Below, in pieces: positions 19,106 to 29,775 of a DNA stretch of 64,000 bases. Position numbers and translations under genes: made by a program. Location of the stretch: assembly GCA_016703625.1 (NCBI GenBank), contig JADJBP010000011.1:62001-126000 (forward strand), written 5' to 3'. The stretch is from Chitinophagaceae bacterium (GTDB taxonomy: Bacteria > Bacteroidota > Bacteroidia > Chitinophagales > Chitinophagaceae). The stretch's first letter is position 1, and every line of letters begins with the position of its first letter. Below the pieces are notes generated by a model, which was given only the letters and a program-made list of their open reading frames with translations, was not told where the DNA came from and made no database searches.

Positions 19106-20401
19106 ATGTTTAAACAGTTTCAATCAGCACGTATTGTTATCCTGCCTGCTATACTCTTCATTTTCAACAATACAACTGTAAAGGCACAGGATAAAGCGGC
19201 AACCCTTCACCAGTTGAATACGCTTTTGATCAACACAGTAATGGTTGATTTTTTTACACCGCCCGTTGCCAGCCGTATCTACTCGTATCCGAATATCGCA
19301 TTTTATGAATGTATCCGGCAAGATGACCCGGCTTTACCATCACTGGCAGGAAAATTAAACGGGCTTAAAAATATCCCGCAGTTACCGGCAAACAAAAAAA
19401 CAGACCCTTTTATAGCAGCCTGTATTTCCTTTACCTATGTTGCTCAAAACCTGGTTGGCTCCGAATATAAGATTGCGGATTGGCGTACAGCTTTTACTGA
19501 TTCTTTGTTGGCTAATTCCGACAGTATCACTGCAAGAAACTCCATACAATATGGCCACAGGGTTGCCGACAGTATCATTGCCTGGACAAAAAAAGACAAT
19601 TACTTAAGATCAAGGGGAATGAGCCGTTTTGTATTGTCAGAAAGACCCGGTTCCTGGCAACCAACACCCCTGGAATATGCGCAGGCGCTGGAGCCGCACT
19701 GGAATACCATCCGCCCTTTTACGTTAAAAACCGTTTCTCAATTTTCACCAAAGGAAAAATTACCATTCAGTGCTTCTAAGTCATCATCATTTTATAAAAC
19801 CATGATGGATCTGTATGATCTTACCCAAAAACTGGATACGGTAAAAAAAGCAACTGCCAAATACTGGGATGATAACCCCAATGTGGCCATAAATATCGGG
19901 CACCTCAGTTATTTTATACATAAGATCTCACCCGGCGGTCACTGGATCATGATCGCACAGCAGGCCTGCCGGAAGAAAAAGGAAAGCGTAACCCGGTCTT
20001 CACTTGCATATGCCCTTACCTCTATAGCAATTTTTGATGCGTTCATCAGTTGCTGGGATGAAAAATACAAGACAAACCTGATACGCCCCATCACCATTAT
20101 TAACAGGATGGTTGATAAGCACTGGGAACCCTATATTCAAACACCACCCTTTCCCGAGTTTACCAGCGGCCATGCTGTAGTATCCAATGCTGCGGCCACT
20201 GTTTTAACGGAAATGTTTGGAACTGATTTTGAATTTACCGATGAAACAGAGATCCCTTTTGGCAATGAATCCCGTCATTTCAAATCATTTTATAAAGCGG
20301 CATATGAATCAACCATGAGCCGGGTTTATGGCGGGATCCATTATCCCGAAACAGCACGCATCAGTATTGGCCAGGGAAAAATGTTGGACTACATGTTTTA
20401 A
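19106..20401 (+). CDS. Vanadium-dependent haloperoxidase / PAP2 superfamily protein, exported
   Basis: 431 residues with a signal peptide (IVILPAILFIFNNTTVKAQ). The PAP2 phosphatase signature is complete: KYKTNLIRP (KxxxxxxRP), FTSGH (SGH) and SRVYGGIH (SRxxxxxH). Members bind phosphate or vanadate and act as acid phosphatases or haloperoxidases in the periplasm; which one is not visible. The protein ends soon after the last motif (GKMLDYMF), slightly short compared with relatives. It lies 42 bp before a giant FG-GAP gene, a pairing that suggests an operon. Confidence 0.88.
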   Translation: MFKQFQSARIVILPAILFIFNNTTVKAQDKAATLHQLNTLLINTVMVDFFTPPVASRIYSYPNIAFYECIRQDDPALPSLAGKLNGLKNIPQLPANKKTDPFIAACISFTYVAQNLVGSEYKIADWRTAFTDSLLANSDSITARNSIQYGHRVADSIIAWTKKDNYLRSRGMSRFVLSERPGSWQPTPLEYAQALEPHWNTIRPFTLKTVSQFSPKEKLPFSASKSSSFYKTMMDLYDLTQKLDTVKKATAKYWDDNPNVAINIGHLSYFIHKISPGGHWIMIAQQACRKKKESVTRSSLAYALTSIAIFDAFISCWDEKYKTNLIRPITIINRMVDKHWEPYIQTPPFPEFTSGHAVVSNAAATVLTEMFGTDFEFTDETEIPFGNESRHFKSFYKAAYESTMSRVYGGIHYPETARISIGQGKMLDYMF

Positions 20402-20443
20402 ATTTATTTTATTCCCAAAAACTTCCACCCGGTAAATACAATT

Positions 20444-23400
20444 ATGACAAAAAGAATTAATTGCCTTTTCATTTTTTTTATTATGGGCTTTGCATTCCTT
20501 ACTGTACAGGCACAACAGGGAAGTGCAGTTAAACAGTTTGCGCTTTTACCTGAAAGCATTACAGGTGTGGGCTTCAGGAATGATATCCGGGAAACAGCTG
20601 CAATGTTCTTTTACATGTATGAAAACCTGTATAATGGTGGCGGGGTAAGCATAGGTGATATCAACAATGACGGACTGCCTGATATTTATTTTACATCAAC
20701 ACTCGGCAGCAATAAACTTTACCTGAACCTGGGCAACTTTACATTTAAAGATATTACTGAAGAAGCCGGGGTAAATGGCGGCGATGGCATTAAGACGGGC
20801 GTAAGTATGGTTGACATTAACCAGGACGGCTACCTGGATATTTTTATCTGCAAATCGGGTTTTAAAGACCCCAACCTCCGGAAAAAAATATTGTATATCA
20901 ATAACGGCAACAGCACCTTTACCAACCGGGCTGCCGAATATGGCCTGGAAGAATCGAGCTTTACCATGCAGGCTTATTTTTTTGATTATGATATGGACGG
21001 GGATAAGGATGTTTATTTTGTAAATCATCCTTTTGATTTCAGCAAATCCATGACCGTACAGGCTACCACCGTAAACGGTAAAGAGGTGTATATACAGGAT
21101 ACCAATACCGTGTATGTAAGCGACCGGCTGTTCGAAAACCGTAGTGGAAAATTTACTGATGTAACGAAAAAAGCCGGGCTCATTAACCATACTTTTGGTT
21201 TAAGCGCCTCCATTGCCGATATTAACGGTGACGGCTGGCCGGATATTTATACCGCCAATGATTTTAATAAGCCCGATTACATCTATATCAATAACCGCAA
21301 CGGCAGTTTCACCGAAAAGCTTACCGCTTACATTAACCACGTAAGTTTTTCTGCCATGGGATCTGATATCAGTGACTTCAACAACGACGGGCACGAAGAT
21401 ATTTTTGTGGTGGATATGGCAGTGGAAGACCCGGTTCGGCAAAAACAACTGTTTGCTGTAAACCAGAACTACGACAAGTTTAACCTGATGCTGAAATTTG
21501 GATTGTATTACCAGTATCCGCGCAATACCCTGCAACTGAATAACGGAAATGGCACCTATAGTGAAATTGCCAATTTTGCAGGAACCGCTGAAACAGATTG
21601 GAGCTGGGCCCCGCTGTTTGCCGACTTTGATAACGACGGATGGAAAGACCTGTATGTAACCAATGGTTTAAAAAGGGATATTACCGACTGGGATTATAAA
21701 GTATTTGTACTTGATTCAATCATGAACAGCATGAACAGGGGCAAGGCCGTAGACCTGAATACCTGGCTAAAAAGTATCCCGACTGTTCCTGTAAAAAATT
21801 ATTTTTACCACAATAACGGGACTTTAAAATTTGATAACTATACCGATGTATGGACCGATGCTCCGCCATCCTTTTCGAGTGGTGCCGCCTATGCCGACCT
21901 GGATAACGACGGTGATCTTGACCTAGTGGTAAACAATGTTGACGGCCCGGCATTTATGTTTAAGAATAATTCCCGCGAGCTTGCACCGGCTTCATCTAAT
22001 TTTTGAGATTCCGTTTTTATAAAAACCCGGGCTCCAATAATGAAGTTTTTGGAGCTACCGTAAAACTTACCAATACAAAGGGGGAAATACAGTACCAACA
22101 TTACCATCCGCAACGCGGTTTTTTATCCGGGATGGAGCATGTGCTTCATTTTGGAACAGGAAGGGAGACCAGCATTGCTAAAGTTGAGATCATGTTTCCC
22201 AATCAAAAGATCATTGAGCTGAGCAATGTAAGTACCAACCGGGAAATAACCCTGTACGAATCGAATGCCATCAGCAAAAGCAGTATGGCAGTAAAACCCA
22301 AAACAATATTCAAAGATATCAGCGGTGCCGGAAAATTAAGATATACACAAAAAGAAAATGATTTTATAGATTTTAAAAGAGAGCCGCTAATACCCTATAA
22401 GTGCAGCCGCAAAGGGCCATATTACAGCAGGGCGGATGTAAACGGCGATGGCCGTGAAGACCTCTTTATTGGCGGCGCTGCAGGTTACGAAGGCAAACTG
22501 ATGCTGCAACAAACAACCGGTTCCTTTACCGAATTGAAACAGGCAGCCTTTGTTTCTGATAAAAGCTTTGAAGATATGGGAGCACTGTTCTTTGATGCAG
22601 ATGGCGACAAAGATATGGACCTGTACGTGGTAAGCGGTGGTGCTGAGTTTGCTGCCGGCAGCAAACTGTACCAGGACCGTTTGTATATCAATAACGGCAA
22701 GGGTATTTTTACCCGTTCGGTAAAAGCATTGCCAACAGAAGGTTATAACGGATCGAGCGTAACCGCTTTTGATTTTGATGAAGACGGTGATATGGATGTT
22801 TTTGTTGGCGGGCATGTAGTACCGGGTACTTTTCCAAAACCCGACAGGAGTATGCTTTTGCAAAACAACAAAGGCGTTTTTACAGATGTTACCGGCCTTT
22901 ATGCAAAAGCGTTACTCAACCCGGGCATTGTTAACCAGGCTGTTTGGGCCGATATGGACGGGGATGGAAAAAATGAATTGACCATAAGCGGGGAGTGGAT
23001 GCCGGTGGAAATGTATGGTTTCCAAAACGGGCAGCTGTCTAAAAAACCACAATCGGTTCATATAACCGGGCCATCAAAAAAAGATACGCTCATCAGCATG
23101 GATGCATTCAGCGGCTGGTGGTATAATATGAAAGCCGAAGACCTGGATGGGGACGGCCGTATGGATCTTATACTGGCCAACCGGGGGTTAAACTCCACCA
23201 TCCATGGAAATATCAATGAGCCCTGTACCATTTATGCCAAGGATTTTGACAACAACGGCAGCTATGATGCCGTGTTGGGTTATTATATACATGGCAAATG
23301 TTACCCGCTGTACAGCCGCGACCAGCTGATTGACCAGGTGCCCTCCATGCGTAAAAAAGTTTGTGCGCTACCGTGATTACTCCGGCAAAACCCTGGATGG

Positions 23401-23817
23401 TATTTTTACCGAAGCTGAGAAAAAGATATGGATGTTTATAAAACCAATTTTTTTACTTCAGGCGTTTTAATGAATGAAGGGAACGGTGTTTTCCGTTTTA
23501 TTCCATTTCCTGAAAAAGCGCAGCTCTCCAACATCAATGATGTGATCATCAGCGATATCGATAAAGACGGCATCAAAGATATCCTGGTGTGTGGCAATTC
23601 TGAAGACCCTGCAGTGATGGTGGGTGTGTATGATGCCACATCGGCACTGCTGTTAAAAGGAACCGGCCGGGGAAAATTTGCTGCCGTTTCTGCCGTAGAA
23701 AGCGGTTTAGCCGTTCGTGGCGAATCACGCAGGATGGTTTACCTGGAAGATAAAGGAAAAACCACGTTAATCTTTTTAAAGAATAATGAAGCGGTACAGG
23801 TGTTTGTAAGGGAGTAA
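20444..23817 (+). CDS. CRTAC1/ASPIC-UnbV family FG-GAP repeat protein (three frame breaks)
   Basis: Large exported protein (signal MGFAFLTVQAQ) with many FG-GAP/VCBS calcium-binding repeats such as DINNDGLPDIYF, DFDNDGWKDLYV, DLDNDGDLDLVV and DVNGDGREDLFI, a likely beta-propeller. The ASPIC/UnbV region lies in the middle (FGATVKLTNTKGEIQYQ). Three single-base breaks split it: T5 at 22000-22004 (one T missing), A6 at 23353-23358 (one A extra) and A5 at 23420-23424 (one A missing). Correcting all three gives 1124 residues. Relatives in Bacteroidota sit at the cell surface, often with SusC/SusD partners; none are here. The role is probably surface binding. Confidence 0.88.
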
Positions 23818-23826
23818 TTTTTTATT

Positions 23827-24237
23827 TCAGCAATAGTTTTTAAACCTTTCGATCTCGGCAATTTCTGCTGCAGAGATATGATCATGGTTCTGATATTTGG
23901 AATGCAGGAACAATACACGTTTGTGTTGAGGATACCTGGCAAGGATGCCGGAAAGCATTTCTCCCAATGCTTCATCTTGTAAGGATACCGGTGCAGTGAT
24001 GGTTGCAGCGGACCTTTCCCTGATTGGCTTTTTTTTAATGATGGCTTCCAAAGTAGCCAGTTTGCCCGGCGATATACCGGCAGTTTTAAGCGCCTTGCTG
24101 TGCAGTCCTTCCAGTTGTTTTTTACTTAGGCCTCCGCGGTTACAGTATTGTTCGTACAGGCTGTTCACAAAAACAGAACCGGGGTGAGCTTTCACCATTT
24201 CTTTTAAGATATCGAGGAGTACATTTATTTCATTCAC
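23827..24237 (-). CDS. Hypothetical protein, helical
   Basis: 136 residues, not recognised. There is no signal peptide or membrane segment. The N-terminal part (VLLDILKEMVKAHPGSVFVN, SLYEQYCNRGGLSKKQLEGL) looks helical, followed by a basic KKKPIRER stretch and a C-terminal helix (SAAEIAEIERFKNYC). Its start is at ATG 24237. It converges on the FG-GAP gene with a 9-bp gap and is divergent from the small genes that follow. Confidence 0.6.
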   Translation of the reverse strand: MNEINVLLDILKEMVKAHPGSVFVNSLYEQYCNRGGLSKKQLEGLHSKALKTAGISPGKLATLEAIIKKKPIRERSAATITAPVSLQDEALGEMLSGILARYPQHKRVLFLHSKYQNHDHISAAEIAEIERFKNYC

Positions 24238-24478
24238 GTGCTGAAATTACAACTTTGCAAGCTTACCGGTGATTGTTACATGATTGCCGGGATGTTTACG
24301 GCTACACGGTTTAAAGGCAGCTGTAAACCGTTCAATCCCCGGTTTGGGTTAATTCAGGGTCTTCTTTCACAGGCCATACGGCCTGCATTAAAGTTAAAAA
24401 ATGTTTAAAGACGGATTTTATTTAAACCGTTTAGCGGCTACGCGGTCAATAACCCATAACCAATTTAAAACATTTATT
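24238..24478. other. Intergenic leader with inverted repeats
   Basis: No gene of normal size. CAGGCC-ATAC-GGCCTG at 24370-24385 forms a perfect 6-bp hairpin. Two related segments (cggctacacggttt and cggctacgcgg) occur about 140 bp apart. It probably holds divergent promoters for 23827-24237 and the small gene at 24479. Confidence 0.5.
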
Positions 24479-24601
24479 ATGAAAAAATTTTTACAGATCG
24501 AAATGTCAAAAGCTGAAACCATTGCCCTGATCGCCATTATCAGCTGGATAGCTGCCAGTTGTTTTATACAGCTGCCCGAAGTGAATTCACTGGGGAGGTA
24601 A
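24479..24601 (+). CDS. Small single-pass membrane protein
   Basis: 40 residues from ATG 24479: MKKFLQIEMSKAETIALIAI, then ISWIAASCFIQLPEVNSLGR. One hydrophobic segment covers about residues 13-31. Not recognised. The frame is open upstream to 24401, but the ATG is preceded by an A-rich leader and is the natural start. First of three very small same-strand genes. Confidence 0.55.
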   Translation: MKKFLQIEMSKAETIALIAIISWIAASCFIQLPEVNSLGR

Positions 24602-24698
24602 CCGGGCCGGTAAGAGCTTTGACCGGCCGGTTAAAATGGTTTTACAGCATACAATAAATTTACATGTATGCCGTTAATAACATATTAAAACCTTTACA

Positions 24699-24860
24699 AT
24701 GAACAGAAATCCTTACCAGGCAAAATCGGGGCATATGGTTGTGCAGGCAATTAAAAGCTTTATCGATAAACTCAGGCAAAACCCTGATGTTTACCCGATC
24801 CGGTATTATAAGAAGAACCGTAAGTTTCGCAGTAACTTTAACAGCAATGCAGTAAAATGA
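24699..24860 (+). CDS. Small basic protein
   Basis: 53 residues from ATG 24699: MNRNPYQAKSGHMVVQAIKS followed by a Lys/Arg/Tyr-rich tail (YYKKNRKFRSNFNSNAVK). A helical amphipathic part (VVQAIKSFIDKLRQN) precedes the basic end, suggesting nucleic-acid or membrane contact, which is inference only. Not recognised. It is 97 bp after the previous small gene and 98 bp before the next. Confidence 0.5.
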   Translation: MNRNPYQAKSGHMVVQAIKSFIDKLRQNPDVYPIRYYKKNRKFRSNFNSNAVK

Positions 24861-24909
24861 TCCGTTGGTTTACGGAAATTACCGGGGGAAAGATTAAGCA
24901 TTTATGCGC

Positions 24910-24940
24910 TTGATAGTTGTATTATCGTTTTGTATTTTTG
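24910..24940 (+). promoter_or_regulatory. Bacteroidota-type promoter for small gene 24959
   Basis: TTG at 24910-24912, a 20-bp spacer and TATTTTTG at 24933-24940 fit the -33/-7 pattern, 18 bp upstream of ATG 24959. This supports the small gene being real and separately transcribed. Confidence 0.6.
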
Positions 24941-24958
24941 TTTTACAATATCCAATAT

Positions 24959-25093
24959 ATGAAAAATCAAACAACAGCTCCGTCCCCTTCAGTCAATGTT
25001 TTACTGAAGTTTTTAATGAACGCTTTAAAAAGCATTTTCCAATCGGGCGATGACCGTGAATTCAGGAGATTAAAGGATTTTATTGCTTCGTAA
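24959..25093 (+). CDS. Small protein
   Basis: 44 residues from ATG 24959: MKNQTTAPSPSVNVLLKFLM, then NALKSIFQSGDDREFRRLKD and a short end. There is an amphipathic helix in the middle and a charged C-terminus. Not recognised. The promoter just upstream and a gap of only 30 bp to the convergent helicase gene support it as a gene. It shares a helix-then-basic design with the 53-residue neighbour but no clear homology. Confidence 0.5.
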   Translation: MKNQTTAPSPSVNVLLKFLMNALKSIFQSGDDREFRRLKDFIAS

Positions 25094-25123
25094 CCCGGGA
25101 AAGCCACAGCTTTGTGCTCCCGG

Positions 25124-28100
25124 TTAACTGAACAGGTATTCCACATCTGATTTGGAAAGGGCTTTTACAAAGCTGGCATCGTCAGCGATCAGTTCGCTGG
25201 CTAATTTTCTTTTGCGTTCCTGCAATTCGAGTATTTTATCTTCAATAGTATCCACACAGATCATCCGGTAAGCAAAAATATTTTTGGTTTGGCCAATACG
25301 GTGCGTACGGTCAATGGCCTGTTGTTCTACAGCCGGGTTCCACCAGGGATCAACGATATACACATAATCGGCAGCGGTAAGGTTTAAACCCACACCACCC
25401 GCTTTTAAGGAGATCAAAAACACCCTGCATTCATCATTATTCTGAAAATTCTGTATGGCCTTTTCCCGGTCGGGTGCCGACGTGCTCCCGTCAAAATATT
25501 CAAAGGGGATATTGTCTTCAACCAGTTTCTTTTTTATCAGCGCCAGCATACCCAGGAACTTGGAAAAGATCAGCGCTTTATGGTTCCCGATATTCTCTTC
25601 GATCTCCCGCGCCAGTTCATCCAGTTTAATGGAGTGGTTGGGGTATTTTTCCTCTTCATTCAATATGGCCGGGCTGTCGCATATCTGGCGCAGCTTCATC
25701 AGTCCTTGTAAAATGGTTAACTGCGATTTGCCGATGCCCTGCTGGTCGATGGTACCCAGGATCTTTTCGCGGTAACTGTTTCGGTACGCTTCATATACTT
25801 TGCGCTGTTCCTTTTCCATTTCGCAAAACAAAATGGTCTCTGTTTTATCGGGCAGGTCCTTAGCCACCTGTTCTTTGGTACGGCGCAAAATAAACGGGAA
25901 TAACAACCTGCGTAAATGTTCTTTTTGTTCCTGCTCCCCGAATTTATCAATGGGTGTGGCAAATTCATTCCTGAAAAATTCCATATTACCCAGCAGGCCG
26001 GGGTTGAGGAAATTCATTTGAGCAAAAATATCAAATGTATTATTCTGTAAGGGCGTACCGCTCATGCATAACCTGTTCCTGGCATTCAGCAAACCTGCTG
26101 CCCTGGTTACTTTTGAAGCCGGGTTTTTGATAGCCTGGCTTTCATCCAGTATCACATAATCAAATTTCATTTTCAGCAGCACCTGTATATCGCTGCGCAG
26201 CGTACCATAGGTAGTAATGATGATATTGTGTTTTTGCAGTTCTTCCACATTACGGCTGCGGACACTTCCATGATGTATGTGAAAGCTTAACGAGGGTGAA
26301 AATTTCTGAACTTCATTTCTCCAGTTATAGATCAGTGTTGTTGGGCAAACCACCAGCGTGAGCAGCGACCCGTTGATCTCCTTAAAATGATGCAGCATAC
26401 TTAATGCCTGGACGGTTTTACCCAAACCCATATCGTCGGCCAGGATACCGCCCCAACCCACATCATTTAAATAATTGAGCCATTGAAAACCCGAGGTTTG
26501 ATAAGGCCTGAGGATCTGTTGTAAATGGACCGGTGCGGGTATTTCCGGGATATTCTTAAATTCCTTGAGCCGTTCATATTTTTCATCCAGTTCAAAACTC
26601 AGTTCTTTTTCATCGAGGTTCTCATACAGTTCATCGATCACACTCATGTGATATTTGGACAGGCGCAACTGGTCGCTGCGGCTATCGCCAACTTTAAAAA
26701 GCAATGAATATATTTTTAGCCATTCATCGGGTAATATACCCAGTGTGCCATCGCCCAACTGTACGAATGACTGTTTATTTACCAATGCCGATTTTATTTC
26801 ATCAATGCCTACACGCTGTTCCCCAAATTCAATTTCAACTTTGGCATCAAACCAATCGAGGCCGCTGCTCACATGTATGTGCGTATTGGGCCTTGCCGTA
26901 TTAAACCGGAAATTGCGCAGCGCTTCAAAACCAAAGACCGGCACTTTCATTTCCTTCATGGCATCTACAAATAAAAAGAACCAGTTATTGCGCAGCACAT
27001 CGGCACCTTTTAATACCAGGTTATGTTTATTGTCATGAGGCCTTACAAAAAGGGAGTGCAGGCTTTCCAGTTTTTTCAGGAAAATCTCTTCTGCTTCCAG
27101 GTTGCGCACGATGATCAGGATTTTATCGCCGTCAGGTATGGTGATGTTTTCGCGGTCGGTTGGTTTTGTTTCAAATCCCTTGTAGGTAAAGATGGGCTGA
27201 AACACAAGGTAGTCGCCCTTTTCCTGTAACTGCAGTTTTATTTCGGGTTCACCGGTTTTAATTTCACGTACCAGGCTCTTGTCAAACTCCACTTTGTATT
27301 CTTTGGTCAGCGGCAGGATCACTGTTTTCATTTTTTCGGCCCAGTTTTCTTTACTAAGCTGAATATTTCCTTCTTTCAGGAATTTTTCGGCCTGTAAAAC
27401 GTCTTCGGCCTTTTGCCAGAGATACAGTACATCATCGTGCAGGTAAACAAGGCTGCTGTTACACTGGTTATCCGTAAATGGAATGGTATCTCCTTTTAAT
27501 TTCAAGGTACAGGCAATTTCAAAATGGCCATTACCTGCCTGTACTTTAAAAACAGGAGCAATAAAATGATCGCTCAGCTCCACTTCCACCAGGTTGGCCG
27601 TGGTAAATTGTTTTGCGGACGGCAGGTAAAATATAAAGTGGTTGCTGGCCTGTTCCTCAAATATTTTTTTGAGTTTGGGTTGCAGGTATTCTGCAATCAG
27701 TGCCTTTGTTTCTTCGGGCAGGTCATCACCATCAGTATGAATGATATTTTCCCAGATGCCGCTGAAGGGCGAGTTGCGGTCTAAATATTTATTGATCTCT
27801 GCCGGCTGCAGTTTACGTACCTGCTGCAACAGTTGCTTATCTTCTTCGCTGAACAATTCTGCATTTACAAATTTGGTAAGATCGAGTTTTTCCACCTTGC
27901 CCAGGAATTTGAATTTCTCTTCAACGGCATCACCCTGAACGGCATCTACATTAAAATACGGGTACATGGTTGCATTGAAGTTAAAAACAATGCCCAGTTT
28001 TTTTGCGGGCTGTTCTTCCACTTCAACAGTTTCTGCAGGCATATCCGGTATGATAAAAGCCTCTGCAGGCCTCGCTGTTACAGCACCTGCCGCTACTCTC

Positions 28101-28882
28101 TTTATAGAGCTGTCGAGTACTTTTAAAAAGGGCTTGCCGTCTTTGTAGGAAAATTCAAATTTATTGTTGAGGTCATCGTCAAGACTGTACCCGTATATCT
28201 GCAGCAATTTATTTTTTTCTTTATCCCAGTTGCGGATGGTATCAAAATAATGGCTTCCATAAGCATCGAGCAGCTGCAGGAATAATAATGTTTTATGTTC
28301 ACAAAGCGGGTGTTCTGTTTCGCCGCATTTGCAGGAAGTGTCAAAATTGCGTTCGTCATTCTTCTGTATCACCAATGGAAATGTTTCACCATCAATGACC
28401 AGTTCGGCTTCCACACGTTCATCAGCAGCTTTTAATATATTGGCCCGGGTAGTGCGTAAAATATTTTCGGCTTCGGCATAAATACCCGGCGATGAAAGCA
28501 GCTTGATCATTTTTATTTCAATGTGCTTCATTTTGGCCACGGTATGCCGCTGGTTATATTGAATGCTGGTATTGCCCAGCATATTCTTATCCACCATATC
28601 CTGCAGGCGTATCAATGCTGCGGCCTCGTGCCGGCAAATATCGCCGAGGTTGTAAGGGCACGAACAACGCACCGTCATGGACTTGGCATCAGTGTATTTC
28701 TGGATATACACTTTATAAAAAGTAGCATAGCTGTCATCCTTAACCCTGAACACAATACCACCCATCAATTGGTCGTGCTCAACCAACTCAACAAAACCCA
28801 TTGCCTGGATCCTTTTGCCCCGGCGGATCACTTCGTCGGAACCATTGTTGTATACATATTTAATAAGGTGCGGTAATGCCAT
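25124..28882 (-). CDS. SNF2-family helicase with SWIM zinc finger
   Basis: 1252 residues. The N-terminus has a SWIM-type zinc site (CSCPYNLGDICRHEAA) and a second Cys/His cluster (CKCGETEHPLCEHK). The C-terminal 500 residues form an SNF2 ATPase: Walker A in ADDMGLGKTVQALSML, a DESQ box in VILDESQAIKNPASKV, and helicase motifs V and VI in SLKAGGVGLNLTAADYVY and QQAIDRTHRIGQTK. Such proteins use ATP to translocate on DNA and displace bound proteins, for example RNA polymerase; the bacterial target is not defined. It is intact despite its length. It stands alone, with about 150 bp upstream to the next gene. Confidence 0.93.
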   Translation of the reverse strand: MALPHLIKYVYNNGSDEVIRRGKRIQAMGFVELVEHDQLMGGIVFRVKDDSYATFYKVYIQKYTDAKSMTVRCSCPYNLGDICRHEAAALIRLQDMVDKNMLGNTSIQYNQRHTVAKMKHIEIKMIKLLSSPGIYAEAENILRTTRANILKAADERVEAELVIDGETFPLVIQKNDERNFDTSCKCGETEHPLCEHKTLLFLQLLDAYGSHYFDTIRNWDKEKNKLLQIYGYSLDDDLNNKFEFSYKDGKPFLKVLDSSIKRVAAGAVTARPAEAFIIPDMPAETVEVEEQPAKKLGIVFNFNATMYPYFNVDAVQGDAVEEKFKFLGKVEKLDLTKFVNAELFSEEDKQLLQQVRKLQPAEINKYLDRNSPFSGIWENIIHTDGDDLPEETKALIAEYLQPKLKKIFEEQASNHFIFYLPSAKQFTTANLVEVELSDHFIAPVFKVQAGNGHFEIACTLKLKGDTIPFTDNQCNSSLVYLHDDVLYLWQKAEDVLQAEKFLKEGNIQLSKENWAEKMKTVILPLTKEYKVEFDKSLVREIKTGEPEIKLQLQEKGDYLVFQPIFTYKGFETKPTDRENITIPDGDKILIIVRNLEAEEIFLKKLESLHSLFVRPHDNKHNLVLKGADVLRNNWFFLFVDAMKEMKVPVFGFEALRNFRFNTARPNTHIHVSSGLDWFDAKVEIEFGEQRVGIDEIKSALVNKQSFVQLGDGTLGILPDEWLKIYSLLFKVGDSRSDQLRLSKYHMSVIDELYENLDEKELSFELDEKYERLKEFKNIPEIPAPVHLQQILRPYQTSGFQWLNYLNDVGWGGILADDMGLGKTVQALSMLHHFKEINGSLLTLVVCPTTLIYNWRNEVQKFSPSLSFHIHHGSVRSRNVEELQKHNIIITTYGTLRSDIQVLLKMKFDYVILDESQAIKNPASKVTRAAGLLNARNRLCMSGTPLQNNTFDIFAQMNFLNPGLLGNMEFFRNEFATPIDKFGEQEQKEHLRRLLFPFILRRTKEQVAKDLPDKTETILFCEMEKEQRKVYEAYRNSYREKILGTIDQQGIGKSQLTILQGLMKLRQICDSPAILNEEEKYPNHSIKLDELAREIEENIGNHKALIFSKFLGMLALIKKKLVEDNIPFEYFDGSTSAPDREKAIQNFQNNDECRVFLISLKAGGVGLNLTAADYVYIVDPWWNPAVEQQAIDRTHRIGQTKNIFAYRMICVDTIEDKILELQERKRKLASELIADDASFVKALSKSDVEYLFS

Positions 28883-29032
28883 GCCGGGTTTTTGATTGCC
28901 TATTTAGGATTCCAGGTTTCTGAAAAAGGCAATTTGCAAAAGTAACGAAAAAAAAGTGAGGGCTGAAAAGTTATGGAAAGATAAATAAGAATTATTTGTT
29001 AAGGGTATTTTAAATACCGGCAGCCGGTACAT

Positions 29033-29764
29033 TTATTTCTTCAGCAGTTTGCCTTCGGTATATACAACCGTTGTATTGGCTGCATCTTCAGTAAAGCAAT
29101 ACCTGATGTCTTTTTCCAGTCCAAAACCCATAAGCCGGTTATAATGCGATGCATTTTTTGATCTCATAAATTCAAACTTATCTTTTTTTGCATCCTTGTA
29201 CATGGCTGCTGCCATTTGGGACGAGTCGCAGTTGATGGAAAAATGTTTACCGATGCGGTTGATCACAGCGCCAGCAAATAAGGTGTCTTCAATATTCACC
29301 CTGTTTTTCCATGCGGCACAGCCCAAAATAACGGGTTGCTTCTGATCCAGTAAAAAATCACAAACGGCAGATACATTTGGAAAAGATCCGGTGATGATGG
29401 CTTTGGCATTCTTATCAAGCGCCATTTGCAGCAGGCGGGTTCCGTTGGTGGTTGTAAGCACCAGGGTCTTCCCTTCAATGAATTCACGGGGATATTCAAA
29501 AGGCGAGTTCCCGTATTCCAGCCCTTCTGCGATCTTACCATCTCTTTCACCGGCAGTAATGCTTTCAATTTGTTTTCCGATGCGGATGCATTCAGCAACA
29601 CTGTCAACCGGTATAACCGCTTTTGCGCCGTTATGCAAAGCGGTTGCAATGGTTGATGTGGCCCTTAAAACATCAATGATCACTACGATACTCTTATCAA
29701 CATCATACAGGTCTAAAAGTGCAGGAGAAAGGGAAGTATATAATCCGGGTTTTGATTGCTGCAT
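29033..29764 (-). CDS. comB: 2-phosphosulfolactate phosphatase family protein (ComB)
   Basis: 243 residues from ATG 29764 (MQQSKPGLYTSLSPALLDLY). The ComB family signature is clear: SIVVIIDVLRATSTIATALH, EGLEYGNSPFEYP and LTTTNGTRLLQMA. In methanogens ComB removes phosphate from phosphosulfolactate on the way to coenzyme M; many bacteria carry the family without coenzyme M, so the exact substrate here is open. The open frame runs without a stop into the upstream SRPBCC gene, but this is an artefact of an extra base near 29831-29839. Confidence 0.85.
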   Translation of the reverse strand: MQQSKPGLYTSLSPALLDLYDVDKSIVVIIDVLRATSTIATALHNGAKAVIPVDSVAECIRIGKQIESITAGERDGKIAEGLEYGNSPFEYPREFIEGKTLVLTTTNGTRLLQMALDKNAKAIITGSFPNVSAVCDFLLDQKQPVILGCAAWKNRVNIEDTLFAGAVINRIGKHFSINCDSSQMAAAMYKDAKKDKFEFMRSKNASHYNRLMGFGLEKDIRYCFTEDAANTTVVYTEGKLLKK

Positions 29765-29775
29765 GGTGTTCAAAT

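Noticed and set aside
20696..21190. Minus-strand 164-residue frame in the FG-GAP gene
   Set aside because: It is opposite a repeated DxDxDG-coding sequence and shows only reverse-complement bias.
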